A stretch of DNA of 64,000 bases, from NCBI RefSeq assembly GCF_007997135.1, contig NZ_VORU01000001.1, forward strand, positions 248,001-312,000, in the 5' to 3' direction. The position numbers and the translations under genes are program-made. This document shows, one piece after another, positions 54,570-63,561 of this stretch (position 1 is the first letter of the stretch; every line of letters begins with the position of its first letter). Below the pieces are notes generated by a model, which searched no databases, was not told where the DNA came from, and saw only the letters and a program-made list of their open reading frames with translations. The DNA is from Aequorivita lipolytica. GTDB taxonomy: Bacteria; Bacteroidota; Bacteroidia; Flavobacteriales; Flavobacteriaceae.

Positions 54570-54941
54570 TTATGGATGTTTCTTTTTAATTTCTGAATCG
54601 ATTAACATTTTGAGATCTTCCAACTCTTTTTTGGAAAGATTGGTTTCTTCAGTAAAAAAAGACGCAAACTGCGAAGGGCTGTTGTTGAAAAAGTTTTTGA
54701 TCAATCCATTAACATGTTTCGAAAAATAATCTTTCTTTTTTACCAAAGGGAAGTACTCGCGTGAACGCCCAAGTTGAATATAATCCACAAATTTTTTATC
54801 CTGCATTCGTTTTAAAAGCGTGGCAATGGTTGTTATTGCAGGCTTTGGGTCTGGGTATGCATCTATTAAATCTTTCATTAATGCACGTTCTTGTTTCCAC
54901 AAAATCTGCATCAATTGTTCTTCGGAATTAGACAAAGCCAT
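54570..54941 (-). CDS. BlaI/MecI-family repressor
   Basis: 123 residues from the ATG at 54941, which gives the usual start ALSNSEEQLMQILW; an in-frame codon at 55019 adds 26 unrelated residues. Winged-helix DNA-binding core (ALMKDLIDAYPDPKPAITTIATLLKRM) plus a C-terminal dimerisation helix. It pairs with the M56 sensor: sensor proteolysis would inactivate it and derepress the operon. Confidence 0.93.
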   Translation of the reverse strand: MALSNSEEQLMQILWKQERALMKDLIDAYPDPKPAITTIATLLKRMQDKKFVDYIQLGRSREYFPLVKKKDYFSKHVNGLIKNFFNNSPSQFASFFTEETNLSKKELEDLKMLIDSEIKKKHP

Positions 54942-55065
54942 TATTGGAGTTTTAATTATTGCTCTACAAACGTAGAATAAATATTTTAATTCTACAAGTA
55001 TAGAGGGTGAAAATTTCAAAAAGATTAAATCCGAAATTCCAAATGACCCTTTTAATTGAATCGGT

Positions 55066-55073
55066 TACCTTTG
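55066..55073 (+). promoter_or_regulatory. -7 box upstream of the PhnA-like gene
   Basis: TACCTTTG fits TAnnTTTG and would give a start near 55080, 41 nt before the ATG. The -33 element is not clear. Confidence 0.45.
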
Positions 55074-55120
55074 CATCCTCAATCTCCAAAGCCTTGGCGA
55101 CGGAGTAAAAAATTTAAAAA

Positions 55121-55696
55121 ATGAATTCAGAAAAAGAACTACAAGAACGTAGCGGTAATAAATGTGAACTTTGCAGTTCGGAGGAAAACCTAAGTATTTT
55201 TGAAGTGCCCAATTCCCCAACAGATGTGGCAGAAACAAGCATTTGGGTTTGTAAAATATGTAAAGAACAAATTGAAGACCCGGAAAAAGTAGACACTAAT
55301 CATTGGCGCTGCTTGAACGACAGTATGTGGAGCACAGTGCCCGCAGTGCAGGTTATGGCTTGGCGTATGCTTAACAGATTAAAAGCCGAAGGCTGGCCGC
55401 AGGATCTGCTAGATATGATGTATCTGGAAGATGAAACAAAAGAATGGGCAAAAGCTGGTGTTGCAGAAGAAAAAGGCGATGTTGTTATTCACCGAGACAG
55501 CAACGGCGTTATTTTGGAAGCAGGCGATTCCGTAGTTCTTATAAAAGATTTAAAAGTGAAAGGGAGCAGTATGGTTGCAAAACAGGGAACAGCCGTGCGC
55601 AGAATTTCTCTAGATCACGAAAACGAAAAATATATTGAAGGTAAAGTTGACGGCCAGCAGATTGTTATTATTACTGACTTTGTGAAGAAAATATAA
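55121..55696 (+). CDS. PhnA/YjdM-like zinc-ribbon protein
   Basis: A 191-residue protein. The N-terminal zinc ribbon has CELC and CKIC pairs; the C-terminal PhnA domain has the motif VIHRDSNGVILEAGDSVVLIKDLKVKGSS. The family name comes from the phosphonate locus but its function is not phosphonate breakdown. It is convergent with the M20 gene across a palindromic repeat. Confidence 0.85.
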   Translation: MNSEKELQERSGNKCELCSSEENLSIFEVPNSPTDVAETSIWVCKICKEQIEDPEKVDTNHWRCLNDSMWSTVPAVQVMAWRMLNRLKAEGWPQDLLDMMYLEDETKEWAKAGVAEEKGDVVIHRDSNGVILEAGDSVVLIKDLKVKGSSMVAKQGTAVRRISLDHENEKYIEGKVDGQQIVIITDFVKKI

Positions 55697-55697
55697 T

Positions 55698-55750
55698 GTC
55701 AGTTCGAGCGCAGTCGAGAATTAAAGTCTCGTGTCTGCGCTCGATACGAC
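55698..55750. repeat. Dispersed element as inverted pair, terminator-like
   Basis: Two copies of the dispersed element in opposite orientation: TCGAGCGCAG and CTGCGCTCGA form a perfect 10-bp stem, with TCGAGA / TCTCG inside. It lies between the convergent PhnA-like and M20 genes and may serve as their terminator. The left half matches the copy inside cusA. Confidence 0.8.
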
Positions 55751-55752
55751 AT

Positions 55753-57141
55753 TTACTTGCTCATCTCCGTAAAAAAGTGATAAAACTGCGGAATGGTTTC
55801 AATTCCTTTTAAATAATTCCAAACGCCAAAATGCTCGTTGGGCGAGTGGATGGCATCACTATCCAAACCGAAGCCCATTAAAATAGTTTTACTTTTCAAT
55901 TCTTTTTCAAACAAAGAAACAATTGGGATACTTCCGCCACTTCGTTGTGGAATCGGCGTTTTTCCAAAAGTTGCTTCATACGCTTTTTCAGCGGCTTTGT
56001 AACCCAAACTGTCAATTGGGGTAACGTAAGCTTGCCCGCCGTGATGCGGTTTTACTTTAACCCGAACGCCTTTTGGAGCAATGCTTTCAAAATGGTTTTT
56101 AAAAAGTTCCGTAATCTTTTTCCAATCCTGATTTGGAACCAAACGCATACTTATTTTTGCAGATGCTTTGCTGGCAATCACAGTTTTTGCGCCTTCGCCA
56201 ATGTAACCACCCCAAATTCCATTTACGTCCAAGGTTGGACGAATGGAATTGCGCTCATTGGTTGAATATCCTTTTTCGCCGTAAACTGAATTAATACCTA
56301 TTGATTCCTCATAATTTTCAAGGTTGAAAGGTGCCTCGGCCATTTTCATACGTTCTTCATTTGAAAGATTTTCAACGTCATCATAAAATCCAGGAATGGT
56401 TATATGATTGTTTTCATCATGAAGTGAAGCTATCATTTTTGTTAGAATATTTATGGGGTTTGCCACCGCCCCACCGTAAAGTCCGCTGTGTAGATCGCGG
56501 TTTGGACCAGTTACTTCCACTTCCACATAACTTAAGCCACGAAGACCCGTAGTTATTGACGGTACGTCTTTCGCAATCATTCCTGTATCGCTGATTAAAA
56601 TAACATCGTTTGCAAGTTTCTCTCGGTTTTTGGATACAAACCATTCCAGACTGCTGCTTCCTACCTCTTCTTCGCCCTCAATCATAAACTTGACGTTGCA
56701 GGGCAGTTGGTCGGTTTCGGTCATATATTCCAAAGCCTTCACGTGCATATACATTTGGCCTTTATCATCACAGCTACCTCGGGCAAAAATAGCGCCTTCG
56801 GGATGCAGCTTTGTTTTTTTTATAACTGGCTCAAATGGCGGACTCTCCCATAAATCCAACGGATCTGGCGGTTGTACGTCGTAATGGCCATAAACCAGAA
56901 TAGTTGGTAGTTTTTTGTCGATTAATTTTTCGCCATAAACAATTGGGTAGCCAGGCGTTTCGCAGATTTCCACTGTATCGCAACCTGCTTTTTTAAGTTG
57001 TTTTTTTACGGCTTCTGCAGTTTTCAGTACGTCTTTTTTATAAGTTGAATCGGCGCTGATGGAAGGTATTTTCAGCAACTCCACCAATTCGTCCACAAAG
57101 CGTTCTTTGTTTTTTTCAATGTAAGGTTTTGCACTTTTCAT
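55753..57141 (-). CDS. M20 family dipeptidase
   Basis: A 462-residue cytosolic zinc dipeptidase of the M20 (carnosinase/CNDP) group. Metal motifs GHYDVQPPDP, ARGSCDDKGQ and the catalytic Glu in IEGEEEVGSS are visible; the lid domain has TGPNRDLHSGLYGG. The C-terminal FGLDSDAIHSPNEHF provides the last zinc ligand. It hydrolyses dipeptides. Confidence 0.93.
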   Translation of the reverse strand: MKSAKPYIEKNKERFVDELVELLKIPSISADSTYKKDVLKTAEAVKKQLKKAGCDTVEICETPGYPIVYGEKLIDKKLPTILVYGHYDVQPPDPLDLWESPPFEPVIKKTKLHPEGAIFARGSCDDKGQMYMHVKALEYMTETDQLPCNVKFMIEGEEEVGSSSLEWFVSKNREKLANDVILISDTGMIAKDVPSITTGLRGLSYVEVEVTGPNRDLHSGLYGGAVANPINILTKMIASLHDENNHITIPGFYDDVENLSNEERMKMAEAPFNLENYEESIGINSVYGEKGYSTNERNSIRPTLDVNGIWGGYIGEGAKTVIASKASAKISMRLVPNQDWKKITELFKNHFESIAPKGVRVKVKPHHGGQAYVTPIDSLGYKAAEKAYEATFGKTPIPQRSGGSIPIVSLFEKELKSKTILMGFGLDSDAIHSPNEHFGVWNYLKGIETIPQFYHFFTEMSK

Positions 57142-57263
57142 TTTATGATTTTTGAATTACTGCTAAAGTACAAAACCTGTTGAAAACAATAGGGCTTGGA
57201 GCCTATTTGCTGATGCGCTTTAACGCACTTTTAGCAAACAGGAATATTTCTATAAAATTTTAG

Positions 57264-57293
57264 TTTGTAAATTGTAATACTTGTTTATATTTG
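57264..57293 (+). promoter_or_regulatory. Promoter of tRNA-Leu
   Basis: TTTG (57264-57267), 18-bp spacer and TATATTTG (57286-57293), a full -33/-7 consensus. Transcription would start near 57300, so a leader of about 68 nt is removed to make the tRNA. Confidence 0.75.
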
Positions 57294-57367
57294 CACCCTC
57301 TTACGCACTTTGTGCTACAGATGGCAAGCTCCTATAGATTTTAGGTAACTTGTGAAATTGAAATTAT

Positions 57368-57449
57368 GCAGGCGTGGTGGAATTGGTAGACACGCTAGAC
57401 TTAGGATCTAGTGCCGTGAGGTGTGAGAGTTCGAGTCTCTCCGCCTGTA
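57368..57449 (+). tRNA. tRNA-Leu (TAG)
   Basis: Acceptor GCAGGCG / CGCCTGT closed by one G:T pair, anticodon loop CTTAGGA (anticodon TAG), a long class II variable arm (TGCCGTGAGGTGTG), T arm GAGAG-TTCGAGT-CTCTC. CCA is not encoded. It is followed by a terminator hairpin. Confidence 0.95.
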
Positions 57450-57455
57450 CAAAGT

Positions 57456-57487
57456 AAAAAGCTTCAGTGAAAACTGGAGCTTTTTTT
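57456..57487 (+). terminator. Terminator after tRNA-Leu
   Basis: AAGCTTCAGT / ACTGGAGCTT stem with a GAAA-type loop and T-run, very like the one after the initiator tRNA. Confidence 0.8.
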
Positions 57488-57514
57488 GTTTTACAAAAGT
57501 GAGTCTCGGAGTTT

Positions 57515-57537
57515 ACCCTGAGCGCAGCCGAAGGGCC
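57515..57537. repeat. Dispersed element after tRNA-Leu
   Basis: ACCCTGAGCGCAGCCGAAGGG, a further copy of the family with short inverted ends, lies just before the EEP-family gene stop. Confidence 0.65.
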
Positions 57538-57545
57538 TTTGCTTT

Positions 57546-58586
57546 TTATTTTTTATCCTTTCCATCCTTAATCAACTCCTCAACCTCCTCTTCATCATCC
57601 CCGTTCAGTTTAGGGTTTTTTGGGGTTTGGACCTTTTTTTTGTGATGAATTTCATAATACATCGCAAAATGGTCACTGCCAAAATTCTTGGAACGAATCA
57701 TTTTTTTTACATATAAATCGGGTGTGTGGAAGAGATGGTCCAACGGAAACCGAAGAAAAAAGTAATTGGCACTATAAGTTGAAAAGAAGCCACGGCCTAT
57801 ACGCGGGTCGATCATTCCCGTCATTTTTTTGAAAAGTCTAGTAGTACGGCTCCACACCACATCATTCATATCTCCACAAACCACAGTGGGTTTATCTGAT
57901 TCTCTTATATGTTTTCCTGTAATCATTAACTCTGCATCGCGCTCTTTTGAGGTTTCATTTTCCGTTGGGCTGGGCGGTGCAGGATGCAGACAGCAGAAAA
58001 AGATGGGAGAATATCCATCAATAAGGAAATCGAAAAAAATAGCAGGCTTATCATCTTCAATTTGATACTTAACTTCTACATTTTGTAATTCTCTTTTTGA
58101 ATATAGATGCATTCCGTAAAAATTTTCCAAAGGAACTTTTACGGTAAAAGGATAATCTTTTTCAATCTCTGAAAGACAATCTTCCCAGTCTTTGTTAGAT
58201 TCCATGGTGAGAACCAAATCTGGATCAAAACGTTTTATTTCATTTAAAAAATTTGGATAACACGAATTGGTCTGCAACACATTTCCCGCTAAAATTGAAA
58301 CTTTGCCGTCACTGGTAGCGTGCGATCTTCTTCTGGGGAAAAGTGAGCTGTAGGGGGCAACTTTAAAGAGTTGATATATTATGGAAACAGCCAAACCTGA
58401 AAGTAATACCCAACTAAAAATAGTGTAGCTTTCTTCAAAATACAGAAACAATCCCAATAAAATAAACTGGATAAACAAGGACTGCAACCTTACAAAATCT
58501 GCAGTTCTGAAAAACCAATGCGGGTTTCGGGTCGCCGGAAGAAAGGGGCTGACAATAAAAAATATTATCAATATATATAAAATCAT
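57546..58586 (-). CDS. Endonuclease/exonuclease/phosphatase-family membrane protein
   Basis: A 346-residue protein with three N-terminal helices (about 1-15, 32-50 and 55-75) and a DNase-I-like fold. Catalytic motifs visible: ESNKDW (Glu), CLHPAP, VCGDMNDVVWS and the final GSDHFAMYY (Asp/His). Members cleave phosphodiesters of lipids or nucleic acids. A perfect -7 box (58598-58591, minus) almost touches the ATG. Confidence 0.85.
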   Translation of the reverse strand: MILYILIIFFIVSPFLPATRNPHWFFRTADFVRLQSLFIQFILLGLFLYFEESYTIFSWVLLSGLAVSIIYQLFKVAPYSSLFPRRRSHATSDGKVSILAGNVLQTNSCYPNFLNEIKRFDPDLVLTMESNKDWEDCLSEIEKDYPFTVKVPLENFYGMHLYSKRELQNVEVKYQIEDDKPAIFFDFLIDGYSPIFFCCLHPAPPSPTENETSKERDAELMITGKHIRESDKPTVVCGDMNDVVWSRTTRLFKKMTGMIDPRIGRGFFSTYSANYFFLRFPLDHLFHTPDLYVKKMIRSKNFGSDHFAMYYEIHHKKKVQTPKNPKLNGDDEEEVEELIKDGKDKK

Positions 58587-58590
58587 CTTT

Positions 58591-58598
58591 CAAAGTTA
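58591..58598 (-). promoter_or_regulatory. -7 box abutting the EEP-family start codon
   Basis: On the minus strand TAACTTTG fits TAnnTTTG and ends 4 bp before the ATG, which suggests a leaderless or near-leaderless mRNA. A TTG lies 22 bp upstream, a slightly long spacer. Confidence 0.45.
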
Positions 58599-58685
58599 CT
58601 TCTTTTAGAAAAATGTAAAACAACTAAAATAGCTTTTTTGCCTAACCTCATATTCCTACTTTTACGGCTTCAAAAAAAACAAACC

Positions 58686-60155
58686 ATGAAAAAAATTATT
58701 TTTAGTACTTTATTTACTCTTTTAACTTGCGCTTTTGTCCTTGCGCAGGATTATACAACCCCAAACACGGGCGTAACTTGGACGCTGGACGACATTGCGG
58801 CGGCAAGCCCTACCACCGTCACAATTTCCGGAAGTAATTATACGCTTTTGGGAAATTTAACTATTGCAGCGAACGATGCGGTTATTATCGATTCAGACTT
58901 AACGCTTTTAATTGCGGCCGACAAACTGATAACCGTTTTCGGAGCATTTACGATAGATTCCAATTCAGTCACCATTACTGCCTTGGATGAAAACGCTCCT
59001 TATGAAGGATTTCGTTTCGAAGAATTTTCGGAAATAGATATTAATAATGCAACCATTCAATACGGCGGCGGACTTCGCGTTTTGACCGAAACTTTTTCGA
59101 TTGATAATTGCACAATTATTAACAATGTTTCGGGAGCGACTACAAGTGCAGCAATCCAACTTTCGCGTGGAATGCCGCAAATAACAAACAATACAATTTC
59201 TTTTAACGATAATCCCGCTATTGGTTCTGCCGCAAATTCAGCGGTATCGGCTTTTATCTTCAACAATACAATTGAAGGTAATAATAAAGCCAACAGCAAC
59301 CGCCCGCAAATTAATCTGGGTACTACCTTAGCAAACGAACCCTTACAAATTATCCAAAACACCATCATCGGCGATTCTGCCTTAGACCAAGCTGGAGGTA
59401 TTGCCGTTGCCAATTTTGTGGGCGGCAATCTAAATGTGATTATTGCAACTAACACCATCCGCGGCAACCGTTACGGAATTACTATTCTTGGTATAAACGA
59501 TTCGGTGGAAATAACAAATAACATTATTGAAGACAATAATATTCAAGGTGACCCAAACCTTGGCGGAAGCGGTATTAACCTAAACAGTTCAACGGTAAGT
59601 GCGGCTGTAGTTGTCTCTGGAAATGAAATACGCAGGAATCTTTGGGGAATAACCCTTCAAGGCTCGGCTTCCATAAATCTTGGGGACGATGCAACCAATC
59701 CTGGCAACAATATTTTTGCAGAAAACGAAAACGGTGGCGAAACTTATGCACTTTATAATAATACAGCGAACACCATTTCAGCCAAAAACAACTGTTGGAT
59801 AGAAGGTCAGCAAAGTACAGAGCAGCAAGTGGAAGACGTTATTTTTCACAGTGTGGACGACCCAACTTTGGGTGAAGTTATTTTTAATCCTTTCCTTTGT
59901 GGCGTTTTGGGAATTGCTGATAATACGGTTGAAAACTTCAGTTTTTACCCAAATCCTGCAAAAAACGAAATCAATTTCAATAATATAGTTTCTTTCGAAA
60001 AAGTTGAAATCTTTGGAATTCAAGGCAATTTAATTATTGCTAAAAGTATTTCCGAAGGGCAGAACACTTTGCCGATAAATCTTCCCTCGGGATTGTATTT
60101 TGTGAATTTCAGCAATGATGCGCAAACTGTTACAAAGAAAATGATTGTTCAATAA
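58686..60155 (+). CDS. Secreted beta-helix protein with T9SS sorting tail
   Basis: 489 residues from the ATG at 58686, which starts a clean signal peptide (MKKIIFSTLFTLLTCAFVLA). The body is a right-handed parallel beta-helix (repeats such as IDINNATIQYGGGLRVL, GITILGINDSVEITNNIIE). The last 75 residues are a type A T9SS tail (FSFYPNPAKNEINF, SGLYFVNFSNDAQTVTKKM). It is exported by the GldKLMN machine encoded in this window. The substrate, if any, is unknown. Confidence 0.87.
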   Translation: MKKIIFSTLFTLLTCAFVLAQDYTTPNTGVTWTLDDIAAASPTTVTISGSNYTLLGNLTIAANDAVIIDSDLTLLIAADKLITVFGAFTIDSNSVTITALDENAPYEGFRFEEFSEIDINNATIQYGGGLRVLTETFSIDNCTIINNVSGATTSAAIQLSRGMPQITNNTISFNDNPAIGSAANSAVSAFIFNNTIEGNNKANSNRPQINLGTTLANEPLQIIQNTIIGDSALDQAGGIAVANFVGGNLNVIIATNTIRGNRYGITILGINDSVEITNNIIEDNNIQGDPNLGGSGINLNSSTVSAAVVVSGNEIRRNLWGITLQGSASINLGDDATNPGNNIFAENENGGETYALYNNTANTISAKNNCWIEGQQSTEQQVEDVIFHSVDDPTLGEVIFNPFLCGVLGIADNTVENFSFYPNPAKNEINFNNIVSFEKVEIFGIQGNLIIAKSISEGQNTLPINLPSGLYFVNFSNDAQTVTKKMIVQ

Positions 60156-60162
60156 TAAATAT

Positions 60163-60187
60163 GTCAGTCTGAGCGCAGTCGAAGACC
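60163..60187. repeat. Dispersed element after T9SS cargo gene
   Basis: GTCAGTCTGAGCGCAGTCGA, a nearly complete copy in the orientation of the 55698 element. Confidence 0.7.
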
Positions 60188-60240
60188 ATTTCTCAAACTG
60201 AATAATAAAGTTTTACTGCAATTGACCAAATAATTTATTC

Positions 60241-60271
60241 AATGCCTTGGCTTTTCGTCAAGGCATTTTTT
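60241..60271 (+). terminator. Terminator after T9SS cargo gene
   Basis: The stem AATGCCTTG / CAAGGCATT with a T-run. Confidence 0.85.
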
Positions 60272-60306
60272 ATTGGTTTAAAGCCTGAATTCCTTTGTTA
60301 AAACCG

Positions 60307-60314
60307 TAATTTTG
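60307..60314 (+). promoter_or_regulatory. -7 box upstream of the decarboxylase gene
   Basis: TAATTTTG fits TAnnTTTG and lies 29 bp before the GTG start. The -33 is weak. Confidence 0.45.
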
Positions 60315-60342
60315 CACTTTCAAAATAATAAAAAACAAACAC

Positions 60343-61782
60343 GTGAATATTCAGAATAAAGCAACATTGGAGTTGAGCCAGGAGGATATGAAAACCTATG
60401 GCTATGAAGTAGTTGATGCCATTGTTGAACACTTTGCAACACAGAACGAAAAGTTACCCGTGGTTTCGGGTTCTAGGGAAGAAATGGAGCTATTGTTTCT
60501 TGAAGATGCGCCAGAAAAACCAAGCGACCCGCGCGAAGTTTTAAACTTTGTTTTGGAAGAAGTGATGACTAAAAGCAACATTGTTTCGCACCCAAAATCA
60601 TATTCATTCGTGCCGGGGCCCAGCAACTACATTAGTGCAATGGCAGATAGCTTAACGGCTGGCTTCAACATATTTTCTGGGGGTTGGCAAGCTTCTCCAG
60701 CTGCTGCCGAAATGGAAATAGTAACCATGAACTGGCTCTTAAAAATGTTCGGCTTTCCGCAGAAAAAAGGTGGTGGAATTTTTACAAGCGGTGGTTCTAT
60801 GGCAAATTTAACGGCTTTGGTTACAGCGCGCTCAGTAAAATGTGGCGATGATTTTAGCAAAGCCATTATCTATCTTTCAGACCAAGCGCACTCTTCAAAC
60901 ATAAAAGCAATCCGCGTACTTGGTTTTAGAAAAGAGCAAATCCGAATTATTCCAACCGATGGCGAATTCAAATTTTCACTAAATAAATTAAAGAATGCCA
61001 TTGCAAAAGACCGTTTGGAAGGTTTACAGCCTTTCTGCTTGATTGCAACTGCAGGAACTACAAACACAGGAACGGTTGATCCACTTTCAGACATAGCGAA
61101 AATCTGTAAAAAAGAAGACATTTGGTTCCATATTGACGGTGCTTACGGCGGTTTTGCAATTCTTGCCGATGATGGAAAACAACTTTTAAAAGGAATTGAA
61201 AAAGCTGATTCACTTACAATTGACCCGCACAAATGGTTTTTTCAGCCTTATGAAATAGGATGTCTTTTGATAAAAAACCACAAATGGCTGAAAGGAACTT
61301 TCACTGAGAAACCTGAATACCTCCGCGATATTGAAGGCAACACTTCTGAAATAAACTTTTACGATCACGGGATTGAATTAACGCGTCGTTTCCGAGCTTT
61401 GAAATTTTATATGTCAGTGAAAACATTTGGCATGGGTGAATTCAGAAAGGCAATTACCTATAACGTAAAATTAGCGGAAGCCACCGAAAGTTTTCTTCGG
61501 AAAAGTTCCAATTGGGAAATCATTTCGCCAGCTACTTTGGCGGTAATCAATTTTAGATACAACCCGATTGGCAACAAACTTTCAGAGAAAAAACTTGATG
61601 CGCTGAACCAACGCATATCTAAAAATGTAGTAGATTCTCAACAAGCGTTGTTGGTAACTACGGTGCTCAACAAACAAGTTGTATTGCGTATGTGCTTGAT
61701 AAACCCGCGCACCACGCTTGACGATGTAAAAGAAACCATCGCGCTCTGCGAATCTTTTGCAGAAGAAAAAGTACCCGCTTGA
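60343..61782 (+). CDS. PLP-dependent group II decarboxylase-like protein
   Basis: A 479-residue PLP enzyme of the aromatic-L-amino-acid/tyrosine decarboxylase type, or a related aminotransferase-like group. The PLP lysine is in TIDPHKWFF, with the aspartate in FHIDGAYGG; FTSGGSMANLTAL and ATAGTTNTGTVDPL are typical. I used the GTG at 60343 because the next ATG drops conserved N-terminal residues. It would make an amine from an aromatic or acidic amino acid; the substrate is not certain. Its stop overlaps the next start. Confidence 0.87.
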   Translation: MNIQNKATLELSQEDMKTYGYEVVDAIVEHFATQNEKLPVVSGSREEMELLFLEDAPEKPSDPREVLNFVLEEVMTKSNIVSHPKSYSFVPGPSNYISAMADSLTAGFNIFSGGWQASPAAAEMEIVTMNWLLKMFGFPQKKGGGIFTSGGSMANLTALVTARSVKCGDDFSKAIIYLSDQAHSSNIKAIRVLGFRKEQIRIIPTDGEFKFSLNKLKNAIAKDRLEGLQPFCLIATAGTTNTGTVDPLSDIAKICKKEDIWFHIDGAYGGFAILADDGKQLLKGIEKADSLTIDPHKWFFQPYEIGCLLIKNHKWLKGTFTEKPEYLRDIEGNTSEINFYDHGIELTRRFRALKFYMSVKTFGMGEFRKAITYNVKLAEATESFLRKSSNWEIISPATLAVINFRYNPIGNKLSEKKLDALNQRISKNVVDSQQALLVTTVLNKQVVLRMCLINPRTTLDDVKETIALCESFAEEKVPA

Positions 61783-62996
61783 AACAGGCCGATGTTATAA
61801 TAATTGGCGGCGGCGCAGCGGGTTTTTTCACAGCAATTAATGCTGCGGAAATAAATCCCAATCATAAAATTATAATTCTCGAAAGGGGAAAAGAAGTGCT
61901 TACCAAAGTAAAAATTTCTGGCGGCGGACGCTGTAATGTGACTCACGCAGAATTTATTCCGAACCAATTAATCCAAAACTATCCCCGAGGCGAAAAAGAA
62001 CTTTTAGGTCCATTCCATACCTTTATGACGGGCGATACCATTGATTGGTTTGAAAAAAGAGGAGTAGAACTGAAAATTGAAGAAGACGGCAGAATGTTTC
62101 CGGTTTCAAATTCTTCACAAACTATTATTGATTGTTTTCTTTCTGAAACGAAACGTTTTGGAATTGATGTTCTTCTGAATCAATCTGTAAAAACAATTCA
62201 AAAAGAGGTGGATCATTTCATAATAAATACAACCACGGATACTTTTTCCGCAGAAAAGATTGTAGTTGCCACAGGAAGTAACCCAAAGATTTGGCAATTA
62301 CTTGAAGCTTTGGGACATACCGTTGTTCCTGCCGTTCCATCGCTTTTTACATTTAATATTAAAGATGGGCGGATTGTAGATTTGCCCGGATTGAGTACTG
62401 ATGCATCCGTGAAAGTGCTGGATGGGAAGGGGAAAACGATTTTGGAAAGTAGCGGCCCGCTGTTAATTACCCATTGGGGACTGAGCGGACCAGCAATTCT
62501 GAAACTTTCGGCTTGGGGCGCGCGGGTGTTGGAGCCTTTAAAATATCATTTCAATATTGAAGTGAATTGGTTGAATAATCTTTCCGAAGAAGATGTCTTG
62601 GACGCTTTGAAGGAATTGAAGAATGAGCAGGGAAAGCAGACTATTTTTAAATACGCCCAGTTCAATTTGCCAAAACGCCTTTGGCAAAGTATTATTAAAG
62701 CTGCCGGAATTGACGAACGCCTAACTTGGGCAGAAGCTACCCGCGAAAATCTTCAGAATATTGCAAACCAACTGATTTCTTCAATTTTTGAAGTTACAGG
62801 AAAAAGTACTTTCAAAGAAGAATTCGTAACGGCCGGCGGTGTAGATTTAAAGGAAGTAAACTTCAAAACTTTCGAAAGTAAAATCTGTAAAAATCTCTAC
62901 TTTGCTGGCGAAGTGCTAAATATAGATGCCATTACGGGCGGCTTCAATTTTCAAAATGCGTGGACTAGTGGCTTTATTGTTGCGAAAAATTTGTAG
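61779..62996 (+). CDS. HI0933/BaiN-like FAD-dependent oxidoreductase
   Basis: A 405-residue flavoprotein. The N-terminal dinucleotide-binding motif VIIIGGGAAGFFTAINAAE is followed by KISGGGRCNVTHAEF and, at the C-terminus, the family signature FAGEVLNIDAITGGFNFQNAWTSG. The start is TTG at 61779, overlapping the TGA of the preceding gene. Such proteins reduce bound FAD with NAD(P)H on an unknown substrate; the name BaiN comes from bile-acid work in gut bacteria and should not be taken as function here. Confidence 0.85.
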   Translation: MKQADVIIIGGGAAGFFTAINAAEINPNHKIIILERGKEVLTKVKISGGGRCNVTHAEFIPNQLIQNYPRGEKELLGPFHTFMTGDTIDWFEKRGVELKIEEDGRMFPVSNSSQTIIDCFLSETKRFGIDVLLNQSVKTIQKEVDHFIINTTTDTFSAEKIVVATGSNPKIWQLLEALGHTVVPAVPSLFTFNIKDGRIVDLPGLSTDASVKVLDGKGKTILESSGPLLITHWGLSGPAILKLSAWGARVLEPLKYHFNIEVNWLNNLSEEDVLDALKELKNEQGKQTIFKYAQFNLPKRLWQSIIKAAGIDERLTWAEATRENLQNIANQLISSIFEVTGKSTFKEEFVTAGGVDLKEVNFKTFESKICKNLYFAGEVLNIDAITGGFNFQNAWTSGFIVAKNL

Positions 62997-63021
62997 TTCC
63001 CCCTTTGGGGTTTAGGGGGCT
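62996..63021. repeat. Short GC-rich palindrome after the flavoprotein gene
   Basis: CCCCCTTTGGGG with a following TTTAGGGGGC, another short dispersed palindrome type, lies directly after the stop. Confidence 0.5.
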
Positions 63022-63055
63022 ATGTTATATATTTGATATATATAATCTATATACA

Positions 63056-63301
63056 ATGGGAAAGACAAAAAAATTGATCGAGCTGGATGATAAGGCTATA
63101 GCTATTCTTGAAGAACAGGCAAAACTCCAAAAACGTTCCTTAAAAAATTATCTTGAATTTATGATTGAGGATAGGGCGCTAAACTTTAGGGAACCTTCGG
63201 AAGAATATAAGGCTATGATGGATGATATGCTGGAAAGACAAAAAAATGGCACCTTAGAAACTATTCCTTATTCGGAAATCCGAAAGAAATATGGATTTTG
63301 A
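63056..63301 (+). CDS. Antitoxin-like small protein
   Basis: 81 residues from the ATG at 63056 (an upstream codon at 63005 encodes an unlikely extension). The N-terminal half is basic and ribbon-helix-helix like (TKKLIELDDKAIAILEEQAK); the C-terminal half is acidic (EPSEEYKAMMDDMLERQ). It overlaps the next gene by 11 bp, the arrangement of a toxin-antitoxin pair. Confidence 0.7.
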   Translation: MGKTKKLIELDDKAIAILEEQAKLQKRSLKNYLEFMIEDRALNFREPSEEYKAMMDDMLERQKNGTLETIPYSEIRKKYGF

Positions 63302-63560
63302 TTTAGAATTTTCTCGGGAGGCTGATATTGAATTTAATACGATTGATTGTTTTTTTGGTGCAATAGGTATAGGTGAGAGATTTCATAAAGATTTTCACTT
63401 GCAGATGATTCGGATACAATCTAATCCATTTCAGTTTCAAGTGCGTTATGCAAATATCAGGATTGTTCATTTAAAGCATTTCAAATACTCTATCCATTAC
63501 AACATCGTTGATAATACAATAACTGTGCTTAGAATTTTAAGCCAACAACAATCCTATTAA
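63291..63560 (+). CDS. RelE/ParE-type toxin-like protein
   Basis: An 89-residue protein with the ParE/RelE outline: an N-terminal LEFSREADIEFNTI, a helical middle (IGERFHKDF) and the ending FKYSIHYNIVDNTITVLRIL. It overlaps the antitoxin. It is likely to bind ribosome or gyrase. Confidence 0.75.
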   Translation: MDFDLEFSREADIEFNTIDCFFGAIGIGERFHKDFHLQMIRIQSNPFQFQVRYANIRIVHLKHFKYSIHYNIVDNTITVLRILSQQQSY

Positions 63561-63561
63561 T

